From NCBI GenBank assembly GCA_019022495.1, contig JAFEKR010000002.1, positions 1,364,001 through 1,428,000 on the forward strand: 64,000 bases of DNA, read 5' to 3'. The notes beneath the pieces were generated by a model that was not told the origin of the DNA, made no database searches, and worked only from the letters and a program-made list of their open reading frames with translations. Of the stretch, positions 33,013-43,620 are shown in pieces. The stretch comes from Epichloe hybrida. Its lineage: Eukaryota > Ascomycota > Sordariomycetes > Hypocreales > Clavicipitaceae. Made by a program: the position numbers and the translations under genes. The first letter of the stretch is position 1. Every line of letters begins with the position of its first letter.

Positions 33013-35145
33013 GAGTCTGGTATCGCGGCATTGCCTCCCGAAACAGGCACCGACTAACTAGGTTGGATGGGCTTGTATTTGACGCATCGTACTCAGTATG
33101 TTGCGAAGTTGGAGAGCTATGCTGCACTTCAGAAATAGATTCATGGACGGCCAGGTTTGAGAGAGAGTTTGAACTTGGACATGAGACATCTGAAGAACGT
33201 TTATGCATCCTTGTATACTGTCGGTCGTCAGGATGCGAGGCACACAGATGCCAGAAATAGTCTTGCCACACTTGATGACTGTCTTGTCCGCACCAAAGGG
33301 TGACATTGCGTCCGGAGATAGGGTTATTGTGCAGCAGAGTTCCTCCTATAGCGAAAGACTGCCATTAGTTGGCTGGGGCTAATTAAACTTACAATGTTTG
33401 TGTGTATCAAGAACGATATAGGAGGTGAACATGGTACCGCATGCCGCTTCCATCCTCAGCTCGTGAGTCATGAACCTTCGGCCCATTATAAGCTTTTGAC
33501 TATCCGTGTGTTTCTTCGCTGTTTTGACTGCACCATGTCAGAAGCTTAGATATGCCACTGACAAGATAGGCACAAAGGTCGATGGCGATGGAGACGGCGG
33601 CAATTGTCGAAATAACGGCTGACCGGTGATATGGCTAGACTGTCTTGCCTAAACCCGGGCAAAATTGTAGTGTGGAAAGAAGGGAATGATGACTCAATGT
33701 GTCTTTTAGGGACGCCAATTACGATTGTTTGCGTTTCCCTGGAAAGCAAAACTTCAGGACGGTTGTTTGAATGTTATATCCCCTCTGTGAGAGGCTTCCG
33801 TTCGCTCCTATTTAGCACATTCCCTGTTGGTTCCGGCCCTTTTGTTATGCTTCTTTCCCCGTCAAATGAACGTGACAGCCTCCCTATGTGCAACAGCGCC
33901 CTATTGGCTAGTCAATGTGACTGATTCCATGCATTGCCCACTTCTGGTGAATTTTGAGGCAATTTCGATGGGGGAAAAGACACCTTTTCTGATGGATGGA
34001 CTCTCTTTGGGCGCTGCGCAGCGATGCATACTATGTTAGTTTAATGGGGCGACTTTTTTCTCTCTTGTAATACGGACTATTACATCTTGCGCCTTGCTCC
34101 ATCTTGCCGTATCATAATTGCTTTACCATGGGCGGGCAGGGTACTATGCAGTCGACTGTGAATGAATGAAAGGACTTGGCAGCTCCTGGGCCGGCATAAT
34201 ATAGCAAGGAAGCTTGACGGCCACCACTCGAGTCGTGTGAGGACGCAATTGTGCTCTGCAGTACGGAGTACCCCGTACCTGGTTCTGCGTTGAACCACAT
34301 GATGGCACATATCGAATTGATCAAGGAAAAAAAAGACACGAACACTACTCCGTATTCTCCGTCGTCTTCCAGACGACTGTGTTACAGGCCCGAGCCTATG
34401 AAGGCTGTGCCGATCCTGTCGTTTCCCATATTAGTGGATTGCATATGCCATATGCCGACTGCTGTTTACCGCCCATCTCCTGCATTGCATGACATGACAT
34501 CCTGTTGAAGTTGTTTTCAGAAGAGACTCCTGAACCCCCCTCGTCCCTTCCCTGCCCTTGCCCCATGCACATCACATCAAGTCGTCTTAGCAAGGGTTCC
34601 GACAATGCGACAGAGGCGTACCCACGGTTGACAGAATGAATAAGTGAGAACCAGGACGAAAGCAAAGCCTGAATATATGGGGAAACGTCGATTTCTGAAA
34701 TCCAAATTGTGTCAACACCGCCATATCATACTAATGCTTGCTGCAAAAGAATCGACAACCAACCCACTTGGCCTTCAAATGAAGACAAGAAGCTGTTCGC
34801 CCACCTCGATCGGCAATGTCTATTCTTAAGCACGAGAAATTCCCAGCCTGACAGACTGTCTGCTTCTCCTTCTTCTCACCGGCCGATTCCCCAGACAAGA
34901 AAAGTCGGGCCTGTTGTGTGATGGGCCATCTGCCGCTGCAAGCTCTCATAGGAGAGAGGAAACTGTTGGCTCAAGATTCAACGGAAAGTACTCCGTAGTG
35001 TGGTGACCAATGAGACCGCATGAATAGAAATTCCACAGCGGGATCTATTGCATTTGCGTACTCCGTAGAGACTGGCCCATTCTGCGGGGCCACTGCCAGC
35101 GATGGCGGTGCCACCGAGTAATATAGCCGGTGACGATGGTCTTCC
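33013..35145. other. Gene-poor region
   Basis: 2.1 kb without a supported gene. Short open frames occur on both strands at 33060-33500 and 33630-33920, but none shows a recognisable domain or a consistent exon structure. Nonamer copies occur at 34262-34270 and near 34343, 34989 and 35059. Confidence 0.4.
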
Positions 35146-35787
35146 CTAGTCGTTTCTTCGATGCCCGGCTTGTTGTACTTCGTCAGACGAGCCATTGAGG
35201 ATGGCCTCGAGCATCTGACTGAGCCCGTCGTCTTGCTGATGCTTGGTCAGATAGCCGTTACGCGTCAAGCACTCGAGTGCGCTCCAAACCCATTGCTGTC
35301 CGTTGAATTCGTTGTCATCGTTCCTAATCGGGACTCGTTGAAGAAGCTGTACTAATTTCTTTGTACAAATGGGCCGCGTCTTGGTAGTGTAAGCTAGTGG
35401 AAGCACGCTGCCTGTGCAGGTAGGGTCCCAATCCTCCTTCACGTCCAACTTATACTGACAGAACGCTCCCTGGGCCTGGAAATAGTATTGAGGCCCTTGG
35501 TCGGAAGGGAAAAACCAAAGTCCGACTCGGCGCTCATGCGAAGCGTCATGGAAGCTTCCACGATGGACTACAATGTGCAGCAAGAAGCTTTGGTCGCGGT
35601 CCATCATTGTGCAGCACAGACAACCCAACCCGCGCTTATACTGCGCAAACGTCAGCCAGAGAGTTTTGATCTGAGATGATTGTGCCAAGTATGAAAGTGG
35701 TTTCGCAAAGCGGCTGACGTTGGCCGTTCCTCACTCGGGGCATATTGCTGGCTCTGTACTTACATTGCTCCAATATGACAATATCAT
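35146..35787 (-). CDS. Probable small two-exon protein, 172 aa, unrecognised
   Basis: Exon 1 is 35787-35764 (ATG, MILSYWSN) and exon 2 is 35640-35146. The intron 35641-35763 has a perfect GTAAGT donor, a GCTGAC branch site about 15 bases before the end and a TTGCGCAG acceptor, and joins two frames in phase 0. The 172-residue product contains LLHIVVHRGSFHD, VGLWFFPSDQGPQYYFQAQG and, near the C-terminus, NGQQWVWSALECLTRNGYL followed by a predicted helix. This order (a His-containing strand, a short beta-rich middle, then an N-x-x-x-W-V-x-x-A-L helix) faintly recalls the small fungal DUF6914-type proteins, but that is from memory and uncertain. It lies alone in a gene-poor block. The alternative is that it is non-coding and the splice signals are chance. 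Confidence 0.5.
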
Positions 35788-38700
35788 GTACGAGTATCAC
35801 GGTTGGTACAATATCAGCCTGTCAAGAGGTGCCGACAAAAGAAACGATGTTTCAACGTCATCGAAAACCCAGCCGATGTAGGCGTTGAGCATCTTTCAAG
35901 ATCTGTAAGGCTCGTCGCAAACACAATGATGCATCCTTATTAGTATCTGCCCTTTTGTGTTACCACCTTGAAGGCAACCAGGTGCATAGAGCGCTGACCC
36001 CTGTTGGGTGGACTCGCTCGGTCAAAGGCATCATGTGTGCAACACGTGCCTCTGACGAGGGTTGACTGGATGCTTCAGCGTCCTGGAGCAGTTTGTATTA
36101 TTAATAGGCAGGCAGTTTAAGAAGTCTGGCAACAATTGACACAAGCAGAGGAGGACTCACGAGTCTGCTTGCTGCCGGACAGAGGATGTGAAGGCATGGC
36201 GTAATGTGGCGAGCACTTTCCAGCCTTTCCAGCCAGCCCGAACGAAGTGGGTACAGAAAGTCAATGTCGTTGGTACAGTTTTTTTTTTTCTTTTTTTTTT
36301 CGTTGTTTTCGCTTTTGCGCTCGAGGCAGGTGGGACCGTATAAAGTGGGAGAGCGGCAAGAGCTGCGCGTCAACAACAAGGGGAATCAGGAGTCATGGCT
36401 TTTTTTACCGATGCGAAGAACATGAGACATGAGCATGATCACGAATATGCATGCACGCACGCACGCACACACACACACACACACACGCAACAAATCAACA
36501 TTGAGTCAAGTCTCGCTACTCCGTCCACAAACTGGGGCTGTCTGAAGATTCAAGCCAAGGGTCATAGTATAATTGCTGCTATTGGTTCGCTGGCTCGGAC
36601 AAGCGCTATCTGTCAAGGCTCCTCTCCTCCTCTACGGATCCGTAATCCGCATGTTCATCTTTACCATGTCAGTGGATTGAACATTTGAAAAGCTTGTTGA
36701 ACCCAATCCAGTCCAGCTCCAGCTCCACTGGCTCACCACCTTGGGTTCCTAGGGTGTGCCACAGGATCTGTACGGATTACTGTTGGTAGCCTTATCATAA
36801 TATGTCTTGCCGGTGGAGCATCAATTAATAGCTGACACATGCGCCTTTTTCCGCAGCAAGCCGTGTGCGATAAGATGGAATTGGCATCGGCTGCGAATCG
36901 TTCAACACAAAACAGCGGGCTTGGAATAGACATCCACTCTCTCCGAATTAGCCATTCCCTTGCTCAGAATGCGAATTGCTTGGCAAAATCTAGACTTGTT
37001 GGCTGGACTCCTGGGTGGACATAGAGATGCTGGCTGCTCCGTACATGTCAATCGAATTGAGAAGAAAAGACTTGGGTGCATGAAGTCCCATGAAAAGGCT
37101 GACCGACTAACAAGCTACGATCTTAGGCCCCTTCCTTGTTGTACTTGTCTCCTTCGCTACCCCAGAGTTGTGCGATCAGATACATTGATTGAATTCGGTT
37201 GAGGGTTCATTTTGCCCCGATTCGGAGCGCATGATACATCAGTGTTATCATATCTATACGCACCTGGGCAAGTATGAAGTTGTCGATTGTTACCCAAGAT
37301 GTCTTAGTAAACTCTCATATCTTGTTGGTGACTTGCACGCTAAATGCCACGAGGACGACCAATGAACAATGTCCCTCGCATTGGGCTGGATCGATCTTCC
37401 GATAGAAGCACTAAACCGACAGATCAGATGCATGAACTCCGCAGCTATTACGTTGTACACCCACTTCGACTCGGTGCGGCTAGACGAATCCTCCCGATAT
37501 GACACTGTGCTTGTCCTATTCTGGGTGTATCAGCTCTGCTGTTTGTCCGAATGGATTCGGAGTTCATGCCCGTCTTGATGTGTGGCGAATCTGGCGATGC
37601 TGTGCCAGGCATCACCAGCACTCCGTATTACTGTCCCGTTTACATATGGCAACCCGACGAAACATTCGCAAGATGAACGCATCGGGAAAACATAACCGTG
37701 GAATCAGACCACGAGAGTCATGCGTCTTCTCATCGCGCATGTGGATGATTTCCTTGAATCTCTGGCAACATGATCGCCCGAACGATTAGGTCACGAGACG
37801 GGCAAGACGCGCACCTGCAAAGGAGTCGGCCGCCAATGTTGGCGCGCATGCCTCCCAGCATTTGAGGGTGGTCAGAGGCGCCTCGGAGGCAGTGATGGCA
37901 TCAACAAGCACTATCATTACCAAGCTGATCTGCCGATGGATCTCTAGGCCACCATGCACCGTCAAGCCACAGCATTTGTTGGCAAGTTTCGGATCCGAGG
38001 TGAGATCGTCGAGAGGAACCATTTGACGCACATGCCCAAAAATGTCAAGTCGCTATCTCTTCCCCTTTCTCTTCCTTGTACGACGCTTGGCAGACTTGTT
38101 CTTCTTTGTGATTACTCTGTAATTATGGCAGCAGCCCCCCAGTCTCACAGTATGGCGATTGCCACCAATGACCTATTGCTAATTAATGCCAAAGCATGGG
38201 TTTTGAGGGAATAGTCGGAGGCACGAAGAAATCATAGGGTCAGCACGAGCGACAGCCTGCAGCCAATCGAACACAAGGCTGGGCTTTCTTTCTCTCTCTG
38301 GAATAACATGCAGCTCGAGACTTGGCAAATTTCGCTTTGATGCAGGCCAGGCAACATGGACGAGACCAAGGGTGCAGTTTGGTGTCAAGGAGGGGAGGAG
38401 AAGAAGAAAATAAACAAGCCAAAGACTGACAAGTGACAGCCCTTGAGCAAACTTCCTCGCCAAGCAAACATTCACATGTCGTCGGCTTCGAATAAACAGC
38501 AAATGACCCCTGCTCGTAATAAAATAAGCATCCCAAGCATCCCCTCGCCCCCGGCCGTTACCCTATATGGTTCAAGGAATGATGTACATGTACATGTAGA
38601 GAGCGCAGTAACGCCGTGCTTCGGTCAGCCAAGGCTGACTATGTATGTAGCGGACAGGCAGGAGGTTACACTTTTGGCTGTTTCTGTGAGACATGTCTGC

Positions 38701-39124
38701 ACGGGCCGTATGGAGGACCATGAGACTGACTGGAAGTTTAGTGCGAGGGCACGAGGGCCCAAGCCACCGGCTGGTACGGTGCAAAATTAAGGTTACAATC
38801 AAGCTATGTTGCCTATTATGTGCTGAAGGTTACTCTGTACTCTGTGCTGATAGGGGGTGGGGTTCCTTGGGTCATTCATTGCCCGAGTAGTCCGTGTAGT
38901 GGATTTCCAGAACGCGCAACGGGACGTTCCCTTTCCGTGGAAATAGCCACGATTGAATTAAAAATAGGCGCCGCGTCGGCTCCGCCCCTTTTGAATACCG
39001 TGGAAGCCACACTGGCGGCGTCAGGCTCATCAGGAGGGGGGCGCGTGTAGCAAAGAGTCGGTTGCTGATGAAATCGCATCGGCATTCATGGCGTCCGACG
39101 TTCAATGATTGCTGTTGCCTCCTT

Positions 39125-39164
39125 CGTCCCCTCGTCCCCTCGTCCCCTCGTCCCCTCGTCCCCT
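39125..39164. repeat. 8-bp tandem repeat (CGTCCCCT)
   Basis: Five exact copies of CGTCCCCT in non-coding DNA. Confidence 0.9.
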
Positions 39165-42013
39165 TACGTACGTTCTGGGCAGGGGGATGGAGTTCGCTCG
39201 GCGGCCCAGCCAGCGTGACAGCCGTGATCAAGTTGCCGTCTTGGCGGATGTCAGTTGGCATCACCGTTTTGGAGCGTCCTCCTAATCAACAGGGGTTTCA
39301 AGGGGGGGAAACGGAGAGTAAGCGGCTCATCTCCCGTCTTGAGTGGCTTCAAACAGTCAAGATTGAAGCTTGGCAGTCTGGCAATGTCTTGGATTCGTAA
39401 CAGCGTTGACTCCATCGAGCGTTATCCATGAAAACCGCCGGGACGTCCACTGGAATGTGCCAGTTGTTCCAGTGGCTTGTTGGTGCGCTGACGTGTTGTA
39501 GTAGGCGACAAGTGCGATCCTGTGGCCACCCTTTTGGTACAGAGTAGTTTGGTGACAGATACGAGAGCGAACGGAAAAGATTTCTGGGATGAGTTTGCCC
39601 AGGAGCAATTGAGTCAAATGCCTCATCGTTGGAGCCGTGAGTCGCAAATGACGGCTGTATACATAAAATGTCCGTTGTTTGGATCTAGTCCTTCGCAATC
39701 CGTGATTGTCCGATGCCCATGCATTTCTGGTTGACGAATGAACGATTTTTTCCAGCAAAAATTCTACAGTTATGTGACTTTATTGTCCCATGCTTCCATA
39801 TAGCCAGTTGCGCTTGGAGCATCTGAAGACACGCAGCGCCGAGCAAACGTCGAGAAGATTGATTTCATTCACGCCAAGCTTCTGAGCCGGCGACAGTCTT
39901 TGTCCGCCGTGCAGGCTCATGCCAAAAGAGGTCTTCGTGGGAGGTGATCTGCAGGCTGCAAATTGTACAGTCGAATCCTTGGTGGCGAATGTCCGTCAGG
40001 AGTTGCGACAGGCCGTGGGCTTTTGAGGTTTGTGTGACTTGAAGTCCGGTTAGTGATACTCATGGAAATGACCGACCGGAGATGGAGGCGGCAACGAAAA
40101 TCCATCCAAAATCCAATCCGGCTGGATTTGGCTGGGATGCCTTCAATCTGGTCCTGGTGTGCTGTACGATTACGGTCAGTACAACCCAATCAGTTCCCAA
40201 TCAATGAATGATGCGATGAGCAGGAGCCGACGCGAAAATGTCTTAGACTTTACAATCTTAATGCAAACAAGTCTACAACGAGGAATTTATCCGTGAAGAT
40301 CAGTCATAGGGAAGCAGAGAGTCAAACCTCGGGTGGCCCGGGTCGTTTCGTAGCGGAATCTGTGTCACACGCCCCCCCCCCCCCAACCCTGTAGAGCCCC
40401 AGGTTTTATGACACTGTGCTTCACCTTCCTTCGTCGCGCGCGCTTCTTTTCTACGAAGTCGAATTAGTGACCTTACATATGTATTAATTAGTTGTTAGCA
40501 CTCCGTACGCCTGAGACTGTTCGTGACTTTAAAAAACGAGCCCATCTACTCCGTATCGAGTAATAATGACTGAAACGAGATGGACGACCATATATATAAA
40601 GGAAAGTCTGTGCCTGAGATGCTGGTAGCGGATAATCAGCTGGCCGATTTGTTTAGTTGTGGGAAATAAATTTTGCAGTTATCGAACTTCAAGGCGCAAC
40701 AACTCCAGCCATGACGGGAAGTGGCAGCACGTAATGAAATCCTTTTCCTTTTCATTTTCCATCCAATTGATTTGGACTCCAAGCTTTAGCTCAAGGAAAG
40801 GATGCACCCACAAAGTCTACATGTGGTTGAAGATGGATAAGGAGGGGCGAGCAGTGATCCGCCGTCGTCAAACCGGGTTGCTATACAAAAGGCCGACGGC
40901 GAATAGCCCAGGCCCCAACAAGTTTGTGCTTCGATGCGCGATTCTGGCAAGTTGGTCGGATGACGAGCCATGTATGTTAAGACGGCCTCAAGTCTTGCGT
41001 ATCGAATCGAATAATCGTAGTGTCAAAAACCAATGAAATCGAAGGCTCGGTTTGTCCGCGGCGAACCATGTGCTCAGCCAAGCAATTTCACATTACAATA
41101 AACAACGGGAGAAATGTGCCAAGCCTTCAGATGTCATCAAAGCACTGGGCAGATATATGTGGATTACCGGGGAAGTACTTGGTACATAGCGGAGGTTCGC
41201 ACTGGCATGGAGGTACTGGCAATCTCTTCCCAAAGATCCCTATCAGATCCCTATCGGATCCCTTTGGAAAGTGCTTGTCTCGAGTGCAGGTGCGACCCTC
41301 ATCCAGCAGTCCTGCTCAATTGTTATGCAAACGCCCCGCCCCGTACATATGTTCTCCGTAAGGAAGGCAGACCGAAACTAGGTGCTTGGCAAAAAAAAAA
41401 AAAAAAAAAAAAAAAGAAGGGATAAAAAAGAGAGAAAAATTAGAATAGATAATCAGCATGAGAAACACCAAACGACACAAATGGCTCGGAACATTCATGA
41501 TTTTTGCAAGGGAGACAGACGACGAGCGAAGTCTTCTAACTGGCCTGCGTGCATTTTGAAGATGTGCAGTTTGAGTTTGACACCCATGGTTTCTGGAAGC
41601 ATTGTGACGCGTTGTCTGGCGTCATGGAGCGAAAAATAGAAACAGAAAATGTACATTACGCATGTATTACGGATTGGCTGAGAGTGAGAGACACATTACC
41701 CACGCCATGCTGGCCGGCTGGTCGGCATGCATGCTCACCGGACCGGGACCAACTACTCCATCAGGACGGATTCGATTTGAGCACGACAGCGAGATTCATA
41801 ACGTCGAACTGTACCAGTTCTATCTTGGATCGTATGTACGGATTACTAGGCAGGCTGTTGCAGGTGCAATGCGACGATGGGTACGGATTACATCTGGACC
41901 TCGTGCATGGAGATTTTCATGTTGTACGGATTATTACAAGTTATGTATATGTGGCATGCTTGAAAACTGCACGATGCGCTAACCACACACCTCCTTGGCG
42001 CCAACTTTGTTGG

Positions 42014-42057
42014 CTTGGCTGCCTTACTGTGCGGCGCCGCACAGTAAGGCAGCCAAG
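42014..42057. repeat. Perfect 44-bp palindrome with no spacer
   Basis: The left arm begins CTTGGCTGCCTTACTGTGCG and ends at the centre GGC; the right arm from GCC is its exact reverse complement (GCACAGTAAGGCAGCCAAG at the end). All 22 base pairs match and pairing stops at 42013/42058. It would form a 22-bp cruciform with essentially no loop. No gene or T-run follows, so it is not a bacterial-type terminator. Confidence 0.93.
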
Positions 42058-42544
42058 GCAGGCTACACGGAGCACTTCGTCCTGTTGTACTCCGTACCCC
42101 GTACTCCGTACCTGGCCTGGCATGGTATTCTGTACTCTGTACCTTCAGCCCGAAACTCCGTGCTCCATCATGACTGCCCCAACGCCACGCCTACAATTGT
42201 ACATACGCGCGGACTTGCTTGCTCGAACCCTGCGCTGATGACATGTCCGTGTTGTACATATGTACATGTATGTAGTGCTGGTTGCCCCGGCCGAAATGGC
42301 GGCAGGTAATCCCCGGCCCGTGGACTCGCGAACAAATGGCCTTTTTTTTTTTTTGGCTTGGTGGCACTGCCATCTGCCATCAGCCATCAGCCATCAGCCA
42401 TCTGCCATCGGTGGAAACTCCCGCATCACACACCCTTGTTGACTTCAACTCGACTCGCAGCCCTTTTGACATTTTCTTGTTGTCAACTCTTCATTCGGTT
42501 CGCCTCGCCTGATCTGGCCGGATGTTTCTGTTAAACTATTAATG

Positions 42545-42605
42545 CCCTGCCCTGCCCTCCCTGCCCTGCTCTGCCCTGCTCTGCCCTGCCCTGCCCAGCC
42601 CTGCC
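42545..42605. repeat. Imperfect 5/10-bp repeat (CCCTG/CTCTG)
   Basis: About 60 bp of consecutive CCTGC/CTCTGC units with minor variation, at the left end of the hal4 upstream region. Confidence 0.8.
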
Positions 42606-43620
42606 TCGTCTTGATATGTAAGACCCTCTTCTCCACCTTTGACTTCGTCTTCGTCTCTTCATGACATTGCTTTCTCGCTTCAACATATTTTAACTCTTCC
42701 CTCTACCTTTGACCATTCTTGTCGACCCATTGTCGAGACGGAAGCGTATTCGTGGTCGATGCAGCTCCGTCGTATTCCCCCGACAACCAAGCCAATTCCG
42801 CCGTTCCACCACCCACCACCCTCCCACCACGCTTGCCAGCTCAAGCTTTCTCGACGCCATCGACTTGCTCCACACAGGGAGGCAGGGAGTCTTCCAACTT
42901 TGACTCCTCACATTGCGCACTCTCAAGCACAACGACGGCAGTGCCAAGGGTGAACAGAGACGAACTATTCATCAAGCCCGGCAAAACAACATCGGCACCC
43001 ATCTCGACGAAACGACGAAAATTGGGACGGCAAACTTGCCCGCCTTCACCACCTCGCTCGCATCTGGCAGTCGACAGCAGCCACCAAATTCCGACCTGGC
43101 ACTTGACGTGTAACAAAACAACTTACCACTGCATTTGGCACCATTCTTTCAACAAGCTGCCAAGACGTTCTTTGCTCGGCCCTTTTGCGTTTGTGGTTCC
43201 CAGCGTGTGCATTATTGCTTGCACCGATAGCAGGGACGGGGCTAGCGCATCTCGATATCTCAGCATCTGATCGGCAAGCTTCGCAGCAGGGGACAAGGGC
43301 ACATTCTGCCCGTCTGGCTAACCTCATCGTTGCTCCTCCCATATCAGCAGGAGCAAGAAGACCAGCAGCCACCTCGTCGGTCCGGCACCACACCAAAAAA
43401 AAAGCCAAGGGCCCGGCGACTCCGCATTCTGGACCTCCAACTCGTTCGGACCAAGGCTGTCAGCAATCGCTCGAATTCGCCATTCCCATTCGGGCCCTTC
43501 CGTCGCTTCTTCCAACACTTGTTCTCTGCTTGCTTCCATCAGGGGCTTCCTTCCTGACTAAGCATATTCCATCGCCCTAGAACCACACACACATATGTAT
43601 CGTTCGAAGACGCCCGGCCC
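42606..43620 (+). promoter_or_regulatory. Promoter and probable long leader of the hal4-type kinase
   Basis: About 1 kb before the kinase start codon. It is C-rich and CAA/ACGAC-rich on the plus strand, a style common in long fungal 5' leaders, and contains several open frames with ATGs, the longest from about 42719 to 43270, which do not resemble proteins. If transcribed, these would be upstream ORFs that could limit translation. The transcription start cannot be placed. Confidence 0.35.

Larger units (their letters stand above)
35788..42540. other. Gene desert of about 6.8 kb
   Basis: I found no gene I can support. Open frames of 60-130 codons occur on both strands but none has a recognisable domain, and many lack an ATG. 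A 76-residue minus-strand frame at about 37786-38016 (MVPLDDLTSDPKLANKCC...) has reasonable codon use but no identity. The region holds a GCAC/AC microsatellite (about 36454-36488), a CGTCCCCT repeat (39125-39164), a 13-C run (40372-40384), an A-run near 41392-41415, the nonamer family, and a perfect palindrome at 42014-42057. Confidence 0.4.

Noticed and set aside
32419..33057. 212-codon plus-strand frame with ATG
   Set aside because: No recognisable domain, and the other strand carries the APH kinase signature in the same place.
32981..33500. Possible N-terminal exons of the APH-like gene on the minus strand
   Set aside because: A GTAAGT-like donor near 33391 and a TATAG acceptor near 33345 join only into a stop or into frames without kinase motifs, so the upstream part was not added to the relic.
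37786..38016. 76-residue minus-strand frame starting MVPLDDLTSD
   Set aside because: Codon use is acceptable but there is no homologue I recognise, no intron and no neighbour context, so a gene call is not supported.
39357..39758. 133-codon minus-strand frame
   Set aside because: No domain, no supporting splice signals and ordinary chance length for this composition.
40372..40384. C homopolymer considered as a regulatory G-quadruplex
   Set aside because: A single uninterrupted run without spaced G tracts, and no adjacent gene; it may also be a sequencing-length uncertainty.
42214..42240. tRNA B-box-like sequence on the minus strand (GGTTCGAGC)
   Set aside because: The final C of the B box is missing and no cloverleaf or A box can be drawn upstream.
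42719..43270. 183-codon plus-strand frame upstream of the hal4 kinase
   Set aside because: Low-complexity composition and position fit a C-rich 5' leader; kept only as a possible upstream ORF.
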